Below are positions 7,399 to 9,775 of a DNA stretch of 9,775 bases, one piece after another. This stretch comes from JAJTZA01 sp041744075. Lineage in GTDB: Bacteria > Verrucomicrobiota > Verrucomicrobiia > Chthoniobacterales > Terrimicrobiaceae. Within the stretch, counting starts at the first letter, position 1. Every line of letters begins with the position of its first letter. A program made the position numbers and the translations under genes. The DNA is taken from the NCBI GenBank assembly GCA_041744075.1, contig JBGTLQ010000064.1:1-9775 (forward strand), in the 5' to 3' direction. The notes beneath the pieces are model-generated. The model did no database searches. It worked only from the letters and a program-made list of their open reading frames with translations, and was not told the DNA's origin.

Positions 7399-8847
7399 TC
7401 AGGGATCCTTGCGGTTTGTAGGTCCGGCGTGTGGGGTGGCCGAATAGGGGAATACAAGATGGAACGTCTGATCATTGCTGGTCACGTTGTCACCAACGGG
7501 CGTGAGGGGTGCCGCGAAGGCGGGACCGTTGGCAATGGCCGTGAGGGCAATATCCACCACATCATCCCCAAAGCGGCGACCATTGGGCCAACCGCTGGGT
7601 GCTCCAGACTGTGTGTTATCGCCGCCAAGGAAGCTCAGTCGGCTAAAACCGTCCTGCCCGTCGAGACGAACTGGCTCGGTCGAAGTGTCCACTCGCAAGA
7701 CATCGGGAATAAAAATCCCTTGAAGATCTGTACGATTTGTTGTGACGAAGTCTGTGCCATAGACGGCGTTAACCAACACCGCAACTTCACTGGTCAGAGC
7801 ATACTTGGCAAAGAGCTCAGCATCAACATCTGGACGGGTGCGATTGTAGAGATCCTTGTCAACAGAGGCAACGAGAAGTTCGTTAAAGAGAGGATTCCCC
7901 ATTCGGTTGACTTGACGCCATTTCCCGCTTTGTTTGGGCACCCCTTTGCCGTCGAACTTACGGTTGCGACGACTCACCGAGGCATAAACCCCCACTGTTG
8001 GGAACCCGTCGATGCTTTGGAGCTCCGCGAGAGGAATTTGTATTCCATAAGCGAGGACGTTGTATCCTTTGAAACCGTCAACTCCTCCACCGTCTTGGCC
8101 CAACCCATCGGCCAATGTCCCGTTGTTATCGAGAAAACGAGCATCAAGCAGATCAAAGATCGCTGGGGTGTCAGCGTAAAACCCGTCTTCTCGTGGACCC
8201 GCAAAAACGCGGTATCCTCGGGGAAGAGAATAAATTCCCTGACTGGTATAGGTATCGAGTTCTGCATCTGATGTGGCACCAGAAACAGCAACTCCATCCT
8301 CATCGTTGTAGTGGGGAGTAACGTTCATCCCCACATTTGGTGGTGGCACAATCAGCGACATGGTAGAAAGCGTTTCCTTCTTGGGCTTTCCGACTTCGCG
8401 TTCAAGTTCAACACCATAGGTTTGCACATAGTTTTGAGAGCCGTCACCGATTGTCTCAATGCTCCCCAAGGTCGTCCCCAATCCGTATTGCAGAATGGTG
8501 GCAGGGTTTTTGAGTCCCTCGCTCACGCTCGAGAAACTGAAGTTATACGTCATCAGCGTCTCACCCGATGTCGGGTTTGCGATATGAATACTATACAGCG
8601 CGTCATCAGCAAAACGCTCGTAAATCAATCCATCGCCAGGCTCAGAGAACGGTCGGACGTGGACAACAACATTGAGAACTTTGCCTCCACTGCCATCTGG
8701 CCCGATAAAGGAATAGACGTCAGTGAGATTGGCCTGCGGGTCCTGCTTGATAAGAGCAGCGTCGCTGTGACTGGCCGCCAGAAGCTTGCCATGCGGTAAC
8801 ACGGAAAGCACACAGGTCAGCGTGAGAAGATTTCGGATGAGTTTCAT
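7399..8847 (-). CDS. Secreted DUF4331 family protein
   Basis: This 482-residue exported protein of the DUF4331 family has no known biochemical role. A signal peptide covers about residues 1-25 (MKLIRNLLTLTCVLSVL, then LLAA before SHSD). The mature protein opens with the family signature SHSDAALIKQDPQANLTDVY (26-45). Other hallmarks are FAGPREDGFYADTPAIFDL (215-233), VNRMGNPLFNE (313-323), WPNGRRFGDDVVDIAL (420-435) and FPYSATPHAG (465-474) near the C-terminus. The frame is open upstream to an ATG at 8967, but 8847 is preferred: it gives a proper signal peptide directly, the extra 40 residues are not export-like, and a sigma70-like promoter lies inside the extension. There is no Shine-Dalgarno sequence; the start is preceded by an A-rich run, a pattern compatible with Shine-Dalgarno-independent initiation. 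It is the first gene of the minus-strand run and ends in a strong terminator, so it may form its own transcript. Confidence 0.9.
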   Translation of the reverse strand: MKLIRNLLTLTCVLSVLPHGKLLAASHSDAALIKQDPQANLTDVYSFIGPDGSGGKVLNVVVHVRPFSEPGDGLIYERFADDALYSIHIANPTSGETLMTYNFSFSSVSEGLKNPATILQYGLGTTLGSIETIGDGSQNYVQTYGVELEREVGKPKKETLSTMSLIVPPPNVGMNVTPHYNDEDGVAVSGATSDAELDTYTSQGIYSLPRGYRVFAGPREDGFYADTPAIFDLLDARFLDNNGTLADGLGQDGGGVDGFKGYNVLAYGIQIPLAELQSIDGFPTVGVYASVSRRNRKFDGKGVPKQSGKWRQVNRMGNPLFNELLVASVDKDLYNRTRPDVDAELFAKYALTSEVAVLVNAVYGTDFVTTNRTDLQGIFIPDVLRVDTSTEPVRLDGQDGFSRLSFLGGDNTQSGAPSGWPNGRRFGDDVVDIALTAIANGPAFAAPLTPVGDNVTSNDQTFHLVFPYSATPHAGPTNRKDP

Positions 8848-8922
8848 AATATTTTTTGGTTTTTTTAATGATGAAGCACAAGTGGCCTCACAATTAACTT
8901 CGTCAGCCACCGAAAAACGGGC

Positions 8923-8963
8923 ACAGAAATCTTTTTCAAATAATATTTGCAAAAGATTTGTGT
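8923..8963. repeat. Long near-perfect palindrome in the divergent promoter region
   Basis: Around base 8943, the arm 8927-8942 (AAATCTTTTTCAAATA) pairs with 8944-8959 (TATTTGCAAAAGATTT) at 15 of 16 positions; the exception is 8936/8950. After one mismatch (8926/8960), three more pairs (8923-8925 with 8961-8963) extend it to 41 bases. The core CAAATA-A-TATTTG is a perfect 6-1-6 repeat. It sits over the predicted -10 element of DUF4331 and about 80 bases before the Fur-like gene, so an operator for one or more dimeric regulators is the likely reading. It is AT-rich, so part of the symmetry could be compositional, but 18 of 20 pairs is well beyond what composition alone normally gives. Confidence 0.8.
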
Positions 8964-8967
8964 ACAA
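8940..8967 (-). promoter_or_regulatory. Candidate sigma70-like promoter for the DUF4331 gene
   Basis: On the minus strand a weak -35 TTGTAC (8967-8962) is followed by a 16-base spacer and the -10 TATTAT (8945-8940, five of six consensus bases). Transcription would start near 8933, leaving a leader of about 85 bases before the ATG at 8847. The -10 lies in the centre of the long palindrome, and the -35 overlaps a second repeat TTTGT-GT-ACAAA (8957-8968). Binding at either site would be expected to block the promoter. AT-rich sequence makes chance -10 matches common. Confidence 0.45.
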
Positions 8968-9020
8968 AGCTCATCGATTCAGTGCATTGGTGTTCTCAAC
9001 TTTCCAGCTGCCGCTTTTAT

Positions 9021-9035
9021 TTAGAATAATTCTTG
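9021..9035 (+). promoter_or_regulatory. Candidate Fur/PerR-type operator before the Fur-family gene
   Basis: TTAGAAT-A-ATTCTTG is a 7-1-7 inverted repeat, perfect in its inner 5-1-5 part AGAAT-A-ATTCT (9023-9033). It matches the PerR box TTATAATnATTATAA at 10 of 14 defined positions. It overlaps a possible -10 TAGAAT (9022-9027, five of six) and ends 8 bases before the first ATG of the Fur-like gene. Binding there would repress the gene itself and sufC behind it. No convincing -35 is visible at the right distance. Confidence 0.5.
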
Positions 9036-9043
9036 ATAGATAA

Positions 9044-9499
9044 ATGAATTACTGCGATTGTGTCTCAATGTCAGAGAGCAACGAACAACACGTCGGCTAT
9101 GAGGAGACGATGGGTCATAGTGGCCATCGGTTGACTCCTCAGCGGCGGGAAGTTTATGATGTTTTGTTATCGGAGCGGGATCATCCGACAGCGACGGAAG
9201 TTTTTATTCGCGCCAAGCAGAAGATGTCAACAATCTCGTTGGCAACGGTTTACAACTGTTTGGAAACATTGGTGGACTGCGGGTTGGCGAAGCAAGTGAA
9301 TGTGGAGCGTGAGGCCACGCGGTATTGCCCAAATTTGGAGGAGCATGGTCATTTTGTGTGTGATCGGTGCTCAAAAGTTTTTGATGTGAACTTGGCGGAG
9401 GGCCAAAGCGTAAATCGAACATGGGAATTGCCCAAAGGATTCACCCTGCTGCGCGCCGAGGTCACCCTTCGCGGTCTTTGCAATGACTGTAACACGTAA
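9044..9499 (+). CDS. Fur-family metal/redox-responsive transcriptional regulator (PerR-like), upstream of sufC
   Basis: This 151-residue DNA-binding protein belongs to the Fur superfamily. The winged-helix domain spans about 27-90, with RLTPQRREVYDVL (29-41), HPTATEVF (47-54) and the recognition helix ISLATVYNCLETLVDCGLAK (64-83). The dimerisation domain has HGHFVCDRC (101-109) and LCNDC (145-149), so the four structural zinc cysteines C106, C109, C146 and C149 are present. Compared with Bacillus PerR, the regulatory-site ligands H37, H91, H93 and D104 align with H47, H101, H103 and D114, but the D85 position is C95 (RYC rather than RFD). The start is uncertain. 9044 is the longest frame; ATGs at 9068 and 9110 are also possible. 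The last is preceded by GAGGAG (9101-9106) and gives a typical 129-residue Fur protein. It ends 5 bases before sufC, so control of the suf operon is the likely role. Confidence 0.9.
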   Translation: MNYCDCVSMSESNEQHVGYEETMGHSGHRLTPQRREVYDVLLSERDHPTATEVFIRAKQKMSTISLATVYNCLETLVDCGLAKQVNVEREATRYCPNLEEHGHFVCDRCSKVFDVNLAEGQSVNRTWELPKGFTLLRAEVTLRGLCNDCNT

Positions 9500-9504
9500 A
9501 ATTT

Positions 9505-9775
9505 ATGTCCCTAAAAATCGATAATCTGCACGCCACGATTGGCGAAACCGAAATCCTCCGAGGCCTGAATCTTGAAATCCCTAAAGGCGAAGTTCATGCC
9601 ATCATGGGAAAAAACGGATCCGGCAAAAGCACCCTGGCGAAGGTCATGGCTGGTCACCCTGCTTATAACGTCACTGATGGTGACGTGACCATGGACGAAA
9701 GCAGCATCATGGACATGGACCCGGACGAGCGCTCACGGGCTGGGTTATTTTTGGCGTTTCAGTATCCGATGGAAG
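9505..9775 (+). CDS. sufC: Fe-S cluster assembly ATPase SufC (5' part only)
   Basis: This open frame runs off the right edge after 90 residues. SufC is the ABC-type ATPase of the cytoplasmic SufBCD scaffold complex that builds iron-sulfur clusters. Visible features are the N-terminal strand MSLKIDNLHA, the Walker A motif GKNGSGKST (35-43), the SufC-typical AGHPAYNVTDGDV (49-61) and DERSRAGLFLAFQYP (74-88), which includes the Q-loop Gln86. The longer SufC signature, with the FLAFQYP wording, separates it from general ABC transporter ATPases. The signature motif, Walker B and H-loop lie beyond the window. The ATG is 5 bases after the Fur-like stop codon, so the two are almost certainly co-transcribed; sufB and sufD would be expected next. 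No Shine-Dalgarno sequence is visible. Confidence 0.93.
   Translation, partial: MSLKIDNLHATIGETEILRGLNLEIPKGEVHAIMGKNGSGKSTLAKVMAGHPAYNVTDGDVTMDESSIMDMDPDERSRAGLFLAFQYPME

Noticed and set aside
7429..8271. Long plus-strand open frame of 280 codons opposite the DUF4331 gene
   Set aside because: It lies wholly antisense to a gene with clear family motifs and has no recognisable domain or signal; it is a shadow frame.
8848..8967. N-terminal extension of the DUF4331 gene to an ATG at 8967
   Set aside because: The added 40 residues (rich in Cys and charged residues) are not a signal peptide. They precede a complete Sec signal beginning at 8847, and they overlap the palindrome and promoter candidate.

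Overview
The window looks like chromosomal DNA from a Verrucomicrobiota-type bacterium. The grounds are a DUF1800/DUF1501 pair of exported proteins, a DUF1800 protein whose N-terminus carries calcium-binding thrombospondin-3-like repeats and an aromatic-rich beta module of the kind common in that phylum, and start codons with almost no Shine-Dalgarno sequences. The phylum is inferred from gene style, not from a marker gene.

Layout. Everything from 1 to about 8850 is one run of seven same-direction genes on the minus strand. In transcription order these are: a secreted DUF4331 protein (8847-7399); a strong intrinsic terminator (7383-7341); a secreted DUF4198 protein whose ATG touches the terminator's T-tract (7340-6567); an ECF sigma factor (6416 or 6521 to 5853) overlapping by ATGA with its RskA-like membrane anti-sigma factor (5856-4990); a large secreted DUF1800 protein (4846-1610); a Tat-exported DUF1501 protein (1605-91); and the start of a further membrane-anchored protein that begins with TTG, overlaps the DUF1501 stop codon and runs off the left edge (94-1). 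From 9044 the plus strand holds a Fur-family regulator followed after 5 bases by the start of sufC, the ATPase gene of the SUF iron-sulfur cluster machinery, which is cut by the right edge.

The 196-base divergent gap between DUF4331 and the Fur-like gene is the most information-dense non-coding stretch. It holds a 33-base near-perfect palindrome lying over a sigma70-like promoter for DUF4331, a second small inverted repeat over its -35 region, and a separate 7-1-7 Fur/PerR-like box just before the Fur-like gene.

How the genes may work together (inference). The sigma/anti-sigma pair sits in the middle of a set of genes for exported proteins of poorly understood function and may control some of them. 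The Fur-like regulator probably controls itself and the suf operon and, through the shared intergenic region, possibly DUF4331. Its regulatory metal site appears altered: a Cys replaces the PerR Asp85-type ligand, which would suit a sensor tied to iron-sulfur or redox status. No RNA genes, CRISPR arrays or insertion sequences were seen, and no gap between genes exceeds 300 bases.
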